A stretch of 64,000 bases of DNA from Bombus terrestris (GCF_910591885.1 NW_025963548.1:1727501-1791500); one strand, 5' to 3'; positions 10,469 to 21,880 are shown, numbered from the stretch's first letter. Notes: generated by a model from the letters alone, not told the origin. Program-made: numbers and translations.

Positions 10469-11162
10469 ATAGTATTGTCTTTTGGTAACGGGTGCTTTCC
10501 TCGGATACAATTCCACACAGTAGCCGGGCCCCCTAGGACTATAGGGGTTGAGATTACGCCCAACCATCGCACAAGGCACCCAATACCTTGCTCCCTGGAT
10601 CAGCTTAGCCTGCAGGAGCTGTCGCTCGTATCAGGTCGAACGGGGCACATTCTAAGCCGTCCCGTCTCACCAGTACGGTTTCGGAGCAGGTGGGACGCTG
10701 CTCACCCGCCGAAGGCCATTCGGTGGAGTCTCCACCTTAAATCGGCCCTCTTGCCAGCATCTTGGCCTCCGGGCTGTAACTCGACCGCCAGTGGTACCAA
10801 CCTAGTCGTTGGTGGGACTATCGTATGGATGTGCGGCCACGTGACTGTCGGCCAGCGACCTGCTAACCGAGCTCGGCAGTTCCAGATGGGACTCACGTAA
10901 GCGGGGGCCTCAAGGTACTTTTGTACCCGGGAGCTTATACCGGCGGTCCCATCCTTGGCATCATTATCGTGGGTGCGCTACTGCCCAAGGCCACGTAGAG
11001 AGGATGTAATAGTAATTAAACGCCTTACACCCCCGACGATCTTCCCTGCGGAGTACATAGGGACTCACGTAAGCGGGACGCTTGTCCCGACGGTCCCCCT
11101 GGCTTCGGGAAAGTGGGATTGCCAGCCCTCATAGGCTCACATAAGCGAGCCCTCCCTGCGTG
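10469..11162. mobile_element. Non-LTR-type insertion, ~694 bp, with 17-bp target-site duplication
   Basis: A GC-richer segment is flanked by perfect 17-bp direct repeats AAATATTTGTTATACAA at 10452-10468 and 11163-11179. Long target duplications without LTRs fit target-primed integration, so this is probably a 5'-truncated LINE end or a SINE-like element. A motif gggactcacgtaagcggg occurs twice, and a related gctcacataagcgagc occurs at the right end. There is no poly(A) tail. A 141-codon open frame inside does not resemble a known protein and is not called. The same insertion is present at 47514-48203. Confidence 0.7.
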
Positions 11163-11179
11163 AAATATTTGTTATACAA

Positions 11180-11789
11180 TTATAAAATATGCTATGCAAT
11201 CGTATCGTACAGTTTAACGTCATCATTCTTTCTTATAACCATTCAGTTATTATATGAAATGCCGCATATGATTTGAAAAAGTATATTTCATCTCAAATAG
11301 TATTGCAATTAAACCACTCAGAAGACCATCTTATTAATTATATTTTCCGGTATTGCCTCTGTAGTTGTCGTGTGTGAAGAGGACGAAGGTCATGTGGACT
11401 AATAACGGAGTCTTTGTTGTTGTAACCGTCAGATGTATTTGAGTTAAGGCTACCAATACTAGCCGCGGGGGGGGGGGGGGTTTGAAAGAATTCGTATTTG
11501 CCTACCTGACGACAATAGCTGGTTGCGGTGACATTGTTTTTACATTAATTGTAGCTGAGCGGTCTAGGTACTTCGAGGCGACAACGACGTAATTTGCTTT
11601 GTCCTATGACTCATGTACCGCTACACTTCTATTTCTATAGAAATATAATGCTAAATACTGCAATATATACCACAAGTATTTCATATTTGAAATAACAGTC
11701 AAATTAACGGAATTAATCTGTTTGACATCTATACGGTTCAAGTCTTGTACGAATATATGTACAGCCTGTAGTTTTAATATTCTAAGCGC
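11180..11789. other. Non-coding flank 3' of CMTR1-like pseudogene, with poly-G tract
   Basis: AT-rich sequence with a run of 14 G at 11467-11480. In the duplicate copy the run is 11 G (48510-48520). I see no gene. Confidence 0.5.
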
Positions 11790-13724
11790 GTATTGTATGT
11801 CGGACACTTATCTTTAGTAAGTTTTGCAAATCTGTTTATAGTAAGTGATGAATCATTAGGCCAATGACAAATAAGGCGACCTTTAAAAGATTTAACGAAA
11901 CTTGCCTCTGCTGAACTTAGTCTATGATGGTCGAATAGCTTCTCGTTTGTTTTTCAATTAAAGACATACTTAATGGAATGTGTTTTACTGACATACCGAT
12001 TCCAAGGATTTCCGGTGCTTCTTAAAAATATTACACTCTGTTGTATGAAATATAATTTGTCCTTATTATAACCATTAACATCTAATGTCTTTTCTGGAAG
12101 TTCGTATACTAAGGCATCGGAATTATTTTTCATTTTACGCTGCGTTACTCGCAACAGTTCACAGATATATGTACCAACTGGAAGTAGTTCTTTGGCACGT
12201 ATTCGAGTATAGTTATTTCCTGCTGGTTTCCACAAAGCTTCACAGAACAACGTCGCTTCCTCGTTCCTTTAAAGAACAGTCATACATTAGTATCACATGA
12301 ACGTACTCCTTGAAAAAACATTTCATTACTGGAAATCTAAAAGATTATTATTGAACTCAATAAGATTCAGTTGCTTACCTGCTCCTCAAAAATTTTTTGC
12401 TAATATCCACTCCTCCTAAGTAGAATGCATCTATAATATGCACTGCAAGTACTTTTTGCTGATATATAAACTCCTTAGTCATTTCATATACAACCTCTGC
12501 GTTTACAAGTGTATTTGGTGGTAATTCTATGCCAATGTCATCGACACTAACCCAAGAATTCTTTGTATATTTATATACGTTGCTCCTTCCCACGCCCATA
12601 TAAAATGTAGCGTGCTTCTTATCATCATCAGACCTTGGATTTGTACCACATGGCATACAAAACCAGTCATATAGTGATAAAAATGCATTTTCAATGTTAA
12701 ATTCCATCAATTGTGCTGGATTAATAGTAAGAAATGAAGTACCTTTCAAAAGAGTATTCAATTTGTCTTTGGTTTCATGTGTCTTGGGATTGTCCTAGTT
12801 TCATCTGGAAGTTTCCAATACTCTAGATATTGTTTGCGCATATCAGCTTGTTTTGTCTCAACAAGAGTATTATCCGCATAAAATGCTGCAATTTTACACA
12901 GGTCGATTATTTGTTTTCCGGCCAAATCTTTGTTAGAAGCACGTAGATATTGAACAAATTGTTTCTCTCTTTTTAATTCATTATATGATACTAGTTGTAA
13001 AACGTCGTCATTTACACCACCTTTTAAAAGCAGACGATTAACATGCTTCAGATATTCAACAACATCTTGTACCCCAGATCGTTTCTTCTTACATATTAAG
13101 TAACGTTCTGAATTTCCTGGTCTAGAAGAGTTTGGTTTAAAAATAAAAACTTCTTCAAAGCAGCGATACATTAAATAAACTAAACCAGCACTAAAGGGTG
13201 TAAAAAGGTTGAATAATTAAGTCACAAAATCACCACCCTCTCTTTCAGCCATCAATGCTATTAAACATCGACAAAGGTACAGTTGTTTTGAAAGAATTTC
13301 TTGTACATTTTCTTGTCGTTCTACTGAGAATCCTCAATCAGACATCACAAAATGTACTCCTTTGCCATGGGTATGCTGCATTACAGGATTTGTAAATGCC
13401 TCTTCATTATCTGGGTCAAAGACATCACCACTTTCCTTTGGTCCGTAGTATGGATGAAATGTTTCACAGGACCCGCATAAAAGTCTACTAATTTGAAATC
13501 ATGTTCATTTTCTAAAGTAAGAGCAAATCCTTTAGCACGTCATTTCTTTCGCCATCGAACATGTTCACTAAAACCTCCTGCTCCAGCACATACTTCACTT
13601 GAACATCTGCGAATTTTTTGTCGTTTACTATGATTATAAGTATCTCTTTCACAGTTCTTCCTTTTTGTCCTAGTTTCCAATTCTTCTTGCATGGTATGTT
13701 GATGCATCAGTCGCATAACAATTC
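11790..13724 (-). pseudogene. CMTR1-like cap-1 mRNA 2'-O-methyltransferase, decayed copy 1
   Basis: CMTR1 methylates the 2'-O of the first transcribed nucleotide of capped mRNA in the nucleus. From the 5' end (13724) the minus strand encodes an N-terminal piece (HSKRQKIRRCSSE), then DVCAGAGGFSEH-like methyltransferase motif I, KGVHFVMSD, FTPFSAGLVYLMYRCFEEV and SRPGNSERYLICKKK. The C-terminal part has WKLPDETRTIP, VLAVHIIDAFYLGGVDIS and NRYVSKTH. In-frame stops fall after WRKK and MSD and after YVFN; copy 2 shares them. A 557-bp deletion joins SSE directly to VCAGAGG near 13593, removing the G-patch and Lys-containing NRATVKMAN segment. A GTAAGC donor at 12378 and an acceptor near 12268 mark a retained intron, so this is not a processed retrocopy. 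The 5' end is cut by the Copia insertion. Confidence 0.82.
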
Positions 13725-13967
13725 TGCTAGGAACATGATACATTTACAATGTACATGTGAATGTGTGTATAAGCGTCAGAGGACGTCAGGCCTTAGTTGG
13801 GACAAAACACAGGAGTCAGTCGTTAGAAGTATCTGGAAGAGTCTGTTGACAACAAGCGTGCGTGCGAGTAGGGTTTCGAGGTCTTTAGAGTATAAGATAT
13901 ATGTATAACTGTTGTGTAATAAATAAAGGGAATTATTTGTATTTCCGAATCCATTCTATATCTTTAC
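13725..13967 (+). repeat. Copia 1 5' LTR
   Basis: Starts TGCTAGGAACATG and ends CTATATCTTTACA, followed directly by the primer site. It holds a TATA-like stretch and AATAAA near the 3' end. Confidence 0.9.
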
Positions 13968-13983
13968 ATGGTAGCAGAGCGTG
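13968..13983 (+). promoter_or_regulatory. Copia 1 primer-binding site, initiator tRNA-Met
   Basis: TGGTAGCAGAGC complements the 3' end of insect initiator tRNA-Met (GCTCTGCTACCA, from memory). Full-length priming from the CCA end is used, unlike Drosophila copia, which primes from a tRNA half. Confidence 0.8.
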
Positions 13984-14142
13984 GTTCATAGTTTTGCCAC
14001 TTATTTTAGTGCATGGTTTTCAATATTGCCAGTTAGATCGAGTGAGTCTTCAGTAAGGAAAGAAATGTTCAAATGTTACAAAGAGGAAAAATACACTTCG
14101 AGCACGTAGGAACGCTTGAGTAAGAGATAAGGAATCATTTAA

Positions 14143-14966
14143 AATGGAGAGATTGGTTATCATGATACCTATTTTCGATGGATATTTACGGTATGTGGAA
14201 GCAAAGAATAACGATGTTTCTCAAGTATAGAGAATGCGAGATTGTCACAACTAGGGTGAAGACAGAAACAGACAGTGAAGACTGGGACAAAAAGGATCCG
14301 AAGGCAATAAATATAATTTATAGTGCCATCACAAACAGACCATTGGAATATATTAGAGAAGAAAAAACGGCGTATGATATAGTAAAAAAGTTTGATGAAA
14401 TGTACTTGAAAGAGTCGACGGCACTACAGGTCGTATGCAGAAGGAGATTGGAAAACATAAAACTTGAGAACTACAGTGATTCAGAATCGTTCTTTAGCGA
14501 TTTCGAAAAATTAATAAACGAATTAAAATGTGCGGGTGCACAAGTGAGTGAGAGGGAAAAACTAACTTACATGCTGAATACGTTACCCGAAGGATACAGC
14601 TACATAGCGGATATAATAGATGCACTAAAAGCCGAAAATCAAACGGTAGCGTATGTAAAAAATAAAATTGAAATAGCGGAGAAGAAAAATAAGTCCAATC
14701 GAGGAGAAATGCAAACCAACGCCTTTTCTGCAAAAAAGGAAGGATGCTTCAGATGTGGAGGAGTAGGACATTTTGCGATAGAGTGTCAAAATGGCGTCGA
14801 AGCGGGAAGCAGTAACAGTTTTTGGCGTGGGTCAACACGTGGTCGCAGCAGTGGAAGAGGAAACAAAGGAAATACGAGCAGGGGACATGGAAATTTCCAT
14901 CGTCAGTCAACAACCGGCACGAGCGAGTGTCACGACCGGCATACTTCAAATCCGATGGACCGATGA
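14143..14966 (+). pseudogene. gag: Copia 1 Gag, frameshifted near the start
   Basis: The family start codon is at 14143. A small deletion near 14172 shifts the frame, and the rest stays open from 14178 (262 codons). The Copia 3 copy lacks this deletion and reads FDGEDYGMWKQ. The zinc knuckle CFRCGGVGHFAIEC is intact at about residue 190 of the open part. The final codons run out of frame where gag meets the inserted gypsy LTR; the continuing frame (..FKSDGPMMEI) matches the Pol start at 22258. Copia 2 shares the frameshift, so it predates the duplication. Confidence 0.85.
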
Positions 14967-14978
14967 TGGAGATAGAGA

Positions 14979-15269
14979 TGTGGCGGCCTTGGCGACAATG
15001 TATATCGCCGAACTGCCTAATGAGTCATCTGTATCCTAACGGTCCTTCCACCGAATGTCCTAGAAGTGTGAGAACGGTCACGTACGCCTACAGGGTAGTG
15101 GGGATATTGAGGGATGACAAACAAAGAAGAAACAGATGTCACCGAAAGTAAGAAAATATTGTAAGAGCCTCAGTCTCGAACGGCCACGGCTAGCGTTCAG
15201 AAGTGTATAAACGAGGAAAAAATAAAGTTTTCTTCTTTCCTTTAAATTTCTTTCTCATTTTACGTGACA
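14979..15269 (+). repeat. Errantivirus-like 5' LTR, truncated and chimeric
   Basis: It lacks about the first 88 bp of the 3' LTR. Up to about 15145 it nearly matches the LTR remnant in Copia 2 (52572-52735) and differs from its own 3' LTR at many sites. From about 15150 to 15269 it nearly matches the 3' LTR (22138-22257) and not Copia 2. Ends ACGTGACA. Confidence 0.8.
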
Positions 15270-15272
15270 TTT

Positions 15273-15290
15273 TGGCGATCCTGCCAGGAT
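15273..15290 (+). promoter_or_regulatory. Candidate primer-binding site of errantivirus-like element
   Basis: TGGCGATCCTGCCAGGAT lies three bases after the LTR, the usual place and TGG start of a gypsy primer site. I cannot name the tRNA with confidence. Confidence 0.5.
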
Positions 15291-15467
15291 ACATCAACGT
15301 TGGATAAAACAAGATTACGGTTTTGGCCTACGGGACATCCGACCAAAGGTGTATCAAGCAACCTGGACTACGAAAAACGGTTTTATTAGTAAGTAGAACC
15401 ATTTCCTCCAAAAGGATCGATCGATTGCATTCGATAACGTCAGACTCCGACGATCTATTACTCTGAA

Positions 15468-16817
15468 ATGGACAAAAGGGACGATAAGAAAGTTACACCT
15501 GTCGCTTCGACTAGCGGTGATCCAAACCAGCGGGCAATTTTGGATATGATGCAGCGCCAGCACGAAGAACATAAGGCAGTTATAAATGATTTGTATAAAC
15601 TAATCCGCGATGAAAGCACTCAACGGATCAAGGAAATGGAACTAATAGGGAAGACTGTGGCCGAACTCAAGCTAGGAGTACAATTCTCCGTAGATACGTC
15701 TGAGTTCAACTCAATTATAACAGACGATACTAGTTCTGCCAGCAGAAGCACTACTCGAGACACCCGCATAGTGAAATCTCCGGAAGAACGCGTTCGGATC
15801 AAAGAAACTCCAGAAACCTCCGACCCAGCCAACTCCGAGGATGAGGAAGAAGAATCAGCCTCGTACGAACGACATATGTTCGACGCGAAAACCAGCATCG
15901 AGTTCATCCCAGTCCTCAACGGTCAAGATGACATTGGAGTGAAGGGATTCATCAAGCGGGTAAGCGAAGCTAGATCGGAATGTAACGAAAAGCGTGCTTT
16001 ATTGAAATTAATTCTAACCAAACGCATTGTCGGCGAAGCCGAAAGAGGCATTAGACATTCGGTTATCGAGACGTACGGCGCCTTATTCGAAAATCTGAGG
16101 AAGTTCGTATCGATTAGCGTAACCTCAAACGGTGCACGCGATAAATTACAAAGAACTCGGCAAAGTTTTAACGAATCAGTACACGGATACGTCAAAAGAT
16201 ATCGACAAGGTCTTAATGAACTTATATACGCATTGCAACAGATAATTCGCGATCCTATTCGACGAGCAGTCGCGATAGACCTAGAGAACGAACGCGCAAC
16301 CAAAACGTTCATACTAAATTTAAAACCCGAGATAGAAATCAGAACATCAAACATGAAACCGCGCACCTTACAAGAAGCACAAGATGCCGCGTTCGAAGCA
16401 GAACTATTAATCGGAGAAATTGAGCGAAACCGCGGAAATCAGTGCAGGCAGCAAATAAGAGCTCACTCATTCGCCCGAGGGAATGTTTCGTCACAACGCA
16501 AACCCCCACTTAGGAGCGGTCCGATGACTACGCTCAATCGCCTGCCGACAAGCACTCAAATAAACAACGGAGGAAGAATGAAGTGTTTTAAGTGCAACCA
16601 AATAGGACATACCGCAAATTACTGCCGAAATTTTCAACCGGCCAGCCAGCGAAATCTTCCGCCACCGCGCATCTACAATATAAACATGGAGAATGCGGGA
16701 CGAGAAGAGGAAACAGCGCTACCAGAACCCCGAGAGACGTCGTACGAGTACACGCAACAACAGGAAAACTTCTATCCATTGGAGTTCGTTCGGGAACAGA
16801 AATCAAACGATATTTAA
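15468..16817 (+). CDS. gag: Errantivirus-like Gag, 449 aa
   Basis: This is the open Gag frame of the nested gypsy element. It has a charged N-terminal half with acidic low-complexity sequence (SEDEEEESASYE) and a capsid-like helical centre. One zinc knuckle CFKCNQIGHTANYC lies near residue 372, followed by a basic, proline-rich tail. It overlaps the protease frame by 226 bp in the -1 relation, which suggests a -1 ribosomal frameshift as in known errantiviruses. I did not find a convincing slippery heptamer. The start at 15468 is the first ATG with a long open frame after the leader. Confidence 0.85.
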   Translation: MDKRDDKKVTPVASTSGDPNQRAILDMMQRQHEEHKAVINDLYKLIRDESTQRIKEMELIGKTVAELKLGVQFSVDTSEFNSIITDDTSSASRSTTRDTRIVKSPEERVRIKETPETSDPANSEDEEEESASYERHMFDAKTSIEFIPVLNGQDDIGVKGFIKRVSEARSECNEKRALLKLILTKRIVGEAERGIRHSVIETYGALFENLRKFVSISVTSNGARDKLQRTRQSFNESVHGYVKRYRQGLNELIYALQQIIRDPIRRAVAIDLENERATKTFILNLKPEIEIRTSNMKPRTLQEAQDAAFEAELLIGEIERNRGNQCRQQIRAHSFARGNVSSQRKPPLRSGPMTTLNRLPTSTQINNGGRMKCFKCNQIGHTANYCRNFQPASQRNLPPPRIYNINMENAGREEETALPEPRETSYEYTQQQENFYPLEFVREQKSNDI

Positions 16818-17215
16818 TCGATACCGGTGCAGGAATAAATTTAGTTAAAAGATCAAGTGCCATATTTAAACCTAAAAAGACAGTAGCTAAAACATTTTAC
16901 ATGGGCAATGACAAATACCAAACTGACGAAACAGTAGACTTTCAATTCTTTAACATCATGAACACATTGTACGTTGTGCCAGACGATTTTCCTTTAATAG
17001 AAGACGGAATAATTGGTTTACCGATGCTCTCTAACTACTCATATCGAATTAACAACGAATCAATACAATTAAACGGGAACGAAATATTTTTCCAGGCGCC
17101 GAAAACCATTCTCCCAGGGCAAACCAAAATCGAAACAATTTATCTGGATAAAGTTCCGACGAGAGTATGTTTCTGCAATACTGGTGAGCAACCAACTATA
17201 ATCACTAATCGATAA
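16592..17215 (+). CDS. pro: Errantivirus-like protease region, start of Pol (broken at 3' end)
   Basis: This frame is -1 relative to Gag. The retropepsin motif IDTGAGINLV sits at about residue 76, followed by a plausible flap region and IIGLPMLSNY. It stops at 17215, after which RT continues in another frame, so an indel near 17205-17215 separates it from the rest of Pol. The ATG at 16592 is probably not used; translation should enter by frameshifting from Gag. Confidence 0.75.
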   Translation: MQPNRTYRKLLPKFSTGQPAKSSATAHLQYKHGECGTRRGNSATRTPRDVVRVHATTGKLLSIGVRSGTEIKRYLIDTGAGINLVKRSSAIFKPKKTVAKTFYMGNDKYQTDETVDFQFFNIMNTLYVVPDDFPLIEDGIIGLPMLSNYSYRINNESIQLNGNEIFFQAPKTILPGQTKIETIYLDKVPTRVCFCNTGEQPTIITNR

Positions 17216-17234
17216 AATCGATAAAATTGCTAAA

Positions 17235-20062
17235 ATGAAACAAATAATTAGACTAGACCATATTGAAGACAAACTTCGTATTCCTATCGAAAAGATCCTC
17301 CTACATTACATAGACGTGTTTGACCTAGAATCCGATACCCTACCTTGTACTAACCTAACAAAACACACTATTACCCTACGCGAAAACAAAATCGTCAATG
17401 CCAAATCGTACCGACCTCCCGAAGCCCATAAAGCAGAAATTGAAAAACAAATGAAAAAAATGTTAGATAAAAATATCATTGAAGAATCAGATTCTCCTTA
17501 CAACAGTCCAGTATGGGTAGTACCCAAGAAATCAGACGCATCAGGCAAACAGAAATGGCGTATAGTTATCGACTTTCGAAAATTAAATGAACTTACCGAT
17601 CAAGACGCCTACCCACTACCGACAATCGACGACATTCTATCACAATTAGGCAACGCCAAATTCTTCTCTGCTCTAGATTTATCTTCAGGATTCCATCAAA
17701 TACCTATGGACCCCGACTCAAAGAAATATACAGCCTTTAGCACACCTCAGGGACACTGTCACTATAATCGCATGCCATTCGGTTTAAAAAACGCCCCAGC
17801 CACCTTCCAACGCATGATGGATACCGCGTTACGAGGATTATTGAACAAATACTGCTTTGTATACCTTGACGACATAATAATATTCGGTAGTACAATTCAA
17901 CAACACAATGAAAACCTTGCTATAGTATTGCAAAGATTAAAAGAGTTAGGACTAAAAATCCAACCCGACAAATGCGAGTTTCTAAAACCTGAATTAGAAT
18001 ACTTAGACATGTCATAACACACGAGGGCATAAAGCAAAATCCTAAAAAGATCTCCGCAGTTAAAGACTTTAAGATTCCCAAAACACCAACAGACGTAAAG
18101 TCATTTCTCGGATTAGCTGGATACTACAGAAAATTCATTAAAAACTTTTCCAAACTCGCCAAACCATTAACAGATCTCACAAAGAAAGACAATCCTTTTA
18201 GATGGACAGAAACGCAACAGACAAGCTTTGACACACTAAAAGAAAAGCTATGCTCAGCCCCAGTTTTAGCATACCCAGACTACACGAAAACATTCACACT
18301 CACCACAGACGCTTCCAATGAAGGAATAGGCGCAATCTTATCACAAGACGGACATCCTTGTTGTTACATATCACGGACACTCAACCCCCCAGAGAAAAAT
18401 TATTCTACCACAGAAAAGGAATTATTAGTTATCGTATGGGCAGTTAAAAGACTCAGGCAATACCTGTTAGGAAGACGATTCGTTATTCGAACCGATCACC
18501 AAGCACTCACTTGGCTCAAAAATTGCAAAGACCCTTCTTCGCGTTTGATTAGATGGAGACTTAAACTCGAAGAATACGAGTACGATATTCAGTATTGCAA
18601 AGGTAAAGAGAACACAGCAGCCGACGCACTTTCCAGAAAAATTTACCAAATTACCGACAAATCAGTACCAGACACACCTGCAAACTCCGAAAATATTGTA
18701 GAACACTTTAACACATGGTCAGAAGACGCGACACCCCCGAGACGACTTAAAATCACGCCAAACGATCACACCTTCTATCAATTGAATAGAGAAACATTAG
18801 GTCCATTCGACAAAGATACTTGGATTCGAAAAATTTTTGAACTAACCAAGAAACGCAAGAAAATTGGGATAGGAGACAATAGTTTTACCGAAACCGAAAA
18901 AGCTAGGATCAAAGTAACACTCATGTTTAATAATGACCAAATTGAAGAAATAACTTTTGCATACGAACCAATACGAACCATAACTGACGAACAAGCTCTA
19001 GACATTATACGCGAAAACCATAACGACATTAGTGGACACTTGGGTATTCAAAAGACATATAGTAAAATCAAAGACCAATTCAAAATCCCACGCCTCATGG
19101 AGAGGATAGAAGATTTTATAAAAAATTGCGAAGTTTGTCAACGACAAAAGCTAGTTAGAATCAGACCCAAGGAACAACCCGTAATTCCTCAGACACCAGT
19201 AAAACCAAACGAAAAGATAGCCATGGATCTAATTGGTCCGATGCCTAAAACCACACCTGGAAATCAATACATTCTTTCGATTCAAGATGACCTAACGAAA
19301 TATCTCGTTTTAGTACCACTGAAAACACAACGAACCGAATCGATTATCGATGCAGTACTACATCACTACATTTACATCTTGTCAGCACCCAAAACGATAC
19401 AAACAGACCAGGGACGAAACTTTATTAGCGAACTAATGGAAAAATTCGAGGAAGCATTTAAAATCAAACATATAAAGACCACTAGTTTTCATCCTCAATC
19501 TAATGGATCCTTAGAACGAACACACGCCACAGTAAAAGACATGATTCGCACGAGCCTACACGATTCTAATAAAGAATGGGATCAGGTATTAGACTTTATT
19601 TGCCTAGGGTATAATACCGCGATACACGATGCAACTGGATTTTCACCCTTCGAACTAACATTTGGAAGAAAAGCCAACCTCCCGTCTTCCGTATCCCGAA
19701 CTTCCAATTACACCTGCGAAGAAATGTTTGCACTATGGCAAAAACAATTGCAAAAATATAGAATGATAGCGAAGAACACTCTTGAACAAAGTAGAAAGAG
19801 GTACATGAGAGATCAGACAAGAAAAATCATTAGAACTCAAACCGTATTTAAGGAAGGAGATCGTATACTCCTTCACAACGATCATAAGTCGGATAAATTG
19901 GACGACGAATGGTTAGGGCCCTACGTTATTAAATCAGTCAAGACACCGTATTATGAGATTCTCATTAGAGATCGAGTTAAGAAAATCCACGGTAACGGAA
20001 TAAAACCTTATTTTTCAGGACGATCACCCTTGCCGTCGGCTTTACCACCCTTAACGGATTAA
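17235..20062 (+). pseudogene. pol: Errantivirus-like Pol: RT, RNase H, integrase, one frameshift
   Basis: RT occupies 17235-18017, with motifs KWRIVIDFRKLN, GFHQIPMD, MPFGLKNAP and YLDD. A single-base shift near 18006 moves the frame, and the rest is open to 20062. RNase H carries TTDASNEGIGAIL, TEKELL and RTDHQALTWL. Integrase has an HHCC finger (HLGIQKTY ... CEVCQRQ) and DDE residues in MDLIGPMP, QTDQGRNF and NGSLERTHA, then a GPYVI C-terminal module. Its 3' end overlaps the envelope frame. The two breaks make it non-functional as it stands. Confidence 0.9.
20011..20018 (+). promoter_or_regulatory. Candidate splice acceptor for env mRNA
   Basis: TTTTTCAG follows a pyrimidine-rich stretch inside the end of pol, directly before the open env frame. 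Errantiviruses express Env from a spliced RNA, so this is a fitting acceptor. The donor was not identified. Confidence 0.5.
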
Positions 20063-21858
20063 AAATAACCCCTATTGACAATAATGGAATATTTCATGAG
20101 AAAATATCCAAAGCATATCTTTATAGCGAACACATAAATGTTATTATAGGACTAGATATTAGTGCTGTATTGGAACAAATAAGATATATTGAAAAGGGAG
20201 TAGCCGAAGTTAGGAATCATTGCGAGACACGAAAAGACTGTAACATATTACCAGAAATACGCTCTTTGCAAGCAAAACTAAATAACGTCAGAACACTTAG
20301 CATCGAATTACGATCCTTAGCTCACATTCATCTCAGAAGTAGATGAGGACTAGTAGACGCTATCGGATCTATTAGTAAAACTCTTTTTGGAACCCTAGCC
20401 GCGAACGATCTAGATATAATCAACAAAAATATAGACAAACTCTTTGAAGAAGGTAACAGCCTAAAAACCATAGTAGCTAACCAGACAGCTTTGATTAAAC
20501 GAATTTTAAATAACGACGTCATCCAGCGACTGAAACAAGTAGACACAGGTGTAACAAACGAACTTAAAACGCTTAACAAAAACGAGATCACCTTAATAAA
20601 AGTCATAGCTCTAGAAAGCTCACTCTCTGACTTACATTTCCAAATCGACGAAATATTCAATTTAATCATCTTCGGAAAACAAGGAATTATAAGCCCACAG
20701 ATTATTGATCCCGGAACTTTTATTAACAATTACGCCCAAGTACTAGGTAGCAAAACAGTAGGAAACGCTTTTATACCAAAGGAAGAGACTTTCCAAAATA
20801 TTTTAGATATCTCAGAACTCACATTGTTTACTCGACAAAACAAAGTTTTCTTTGTAATTTCTGTACCAACAGTTATGGACATGGAATGGGATATAGAGCA
20901 AATATATCCCATACCATCTCTCACGAACAAAGTGTTTTTAGCACCTTTAGTAGTTCATCCGATATTTTTAACGTCAGGACTAAATTACATCAATGTCGAT
21001 CAAAACTACTTGGATAAGCAATGCCGTTCTATATCTGACTTTTACATTTGCAAACAAACTCAGCCGATTCACGACCGTCGAGTGAAGCACGATTGTAACT
21101 CTGAAATCTTAAGCGCAGAAAACACTGTCAAATTCTGTAAGGTAGTAGTTTATAACATTGAAGATATAACTTTTATCCCATTAAACGCTGAGAATCATTT
21201 TATAGCTATACCAGAAAAACCAATAGATCTGAGCATTTTCGAAGAAAAGACAAATCGAATTGTTAGACTAGAGAAACCATCTTTGTTACAAACTAATAAA
21301 ACCGTAGACATATTGTACAAGAATAGCCATATGAGAATCAGTGGTAGTAGCAAGGAAATTTCTTACGAGATTAAAATCAAAACAGTCAATGTAACTAATG
21401 ATTCAGACTGAATTATTTTACTAAATAAACTAGAGAAAACTCCAAAACTTATTAACGATAATTACGGATACAAAAACACTCTGGATGGAATCGAAGATCA
21501 AACGAATCAACTAACTTTTGCTCATAGAATCGATCAAGTTGAATCACGGGGAATATCTATATTACAAATTATAGGATATTTATCCATTGCTCTCATATGG
21601 TTATACTTCCTCAATAAAATAGGAATGCCGAAATTGTGTTTTCATTTATTCTGTTGTAAAATCAAGCGAATCACGACAAATAACAATCCACCAGCCAGCG
21701 CTCCGATGCCAATCAACCCGGCACCTATCAACGTATTCACCCCGATTCTACCTGTGCCCAGCACCAGCAACGATTCACAAGTAACATTCGACCTGGAAAC
21801 ACCCAAGGCAAAAATTCACCCATCTATCTTAAAGAGGAAAAGGAACTTCGAGGACTAA
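20019..21858 (+). pseudogene. env: Envelope-like glycoprotein, two in-frame stops
   Basis: The frame opens at 19996 within the end of pol, with a hydrophobic N-terminal stretch that could be a signal peptide. An arginine-rich, furin-like site lies at about 20335-20346, followed by a Gly-rich hydrophobic segment typical of errantivirus/baculovirus F-type fusion peptides. The ectodomain has several cysteines. A single transmembrane segment lies at about 21565-21620, and a Pro-rich cytoplasmic tail ends at 21858. In-frame TGA stops occur at 20344-20346, at the cleavage site, and at 21409-21411, before the membrane anchor. The gene is therefore dead in this copy. Family assignment is from architecture only. 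Confidence 0.8.
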
Positions 21859-21880
21859 GTTCATTCTAAGGAGGGGGGAG

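Noticed and set aside
10475..10900. 141-codon open frame also conserved at 47520-47945
   Set aside because: It lies wholly in the non-LTR-type insertion; its conservation follows from recent duplication, and its composition does not suggest a protein.
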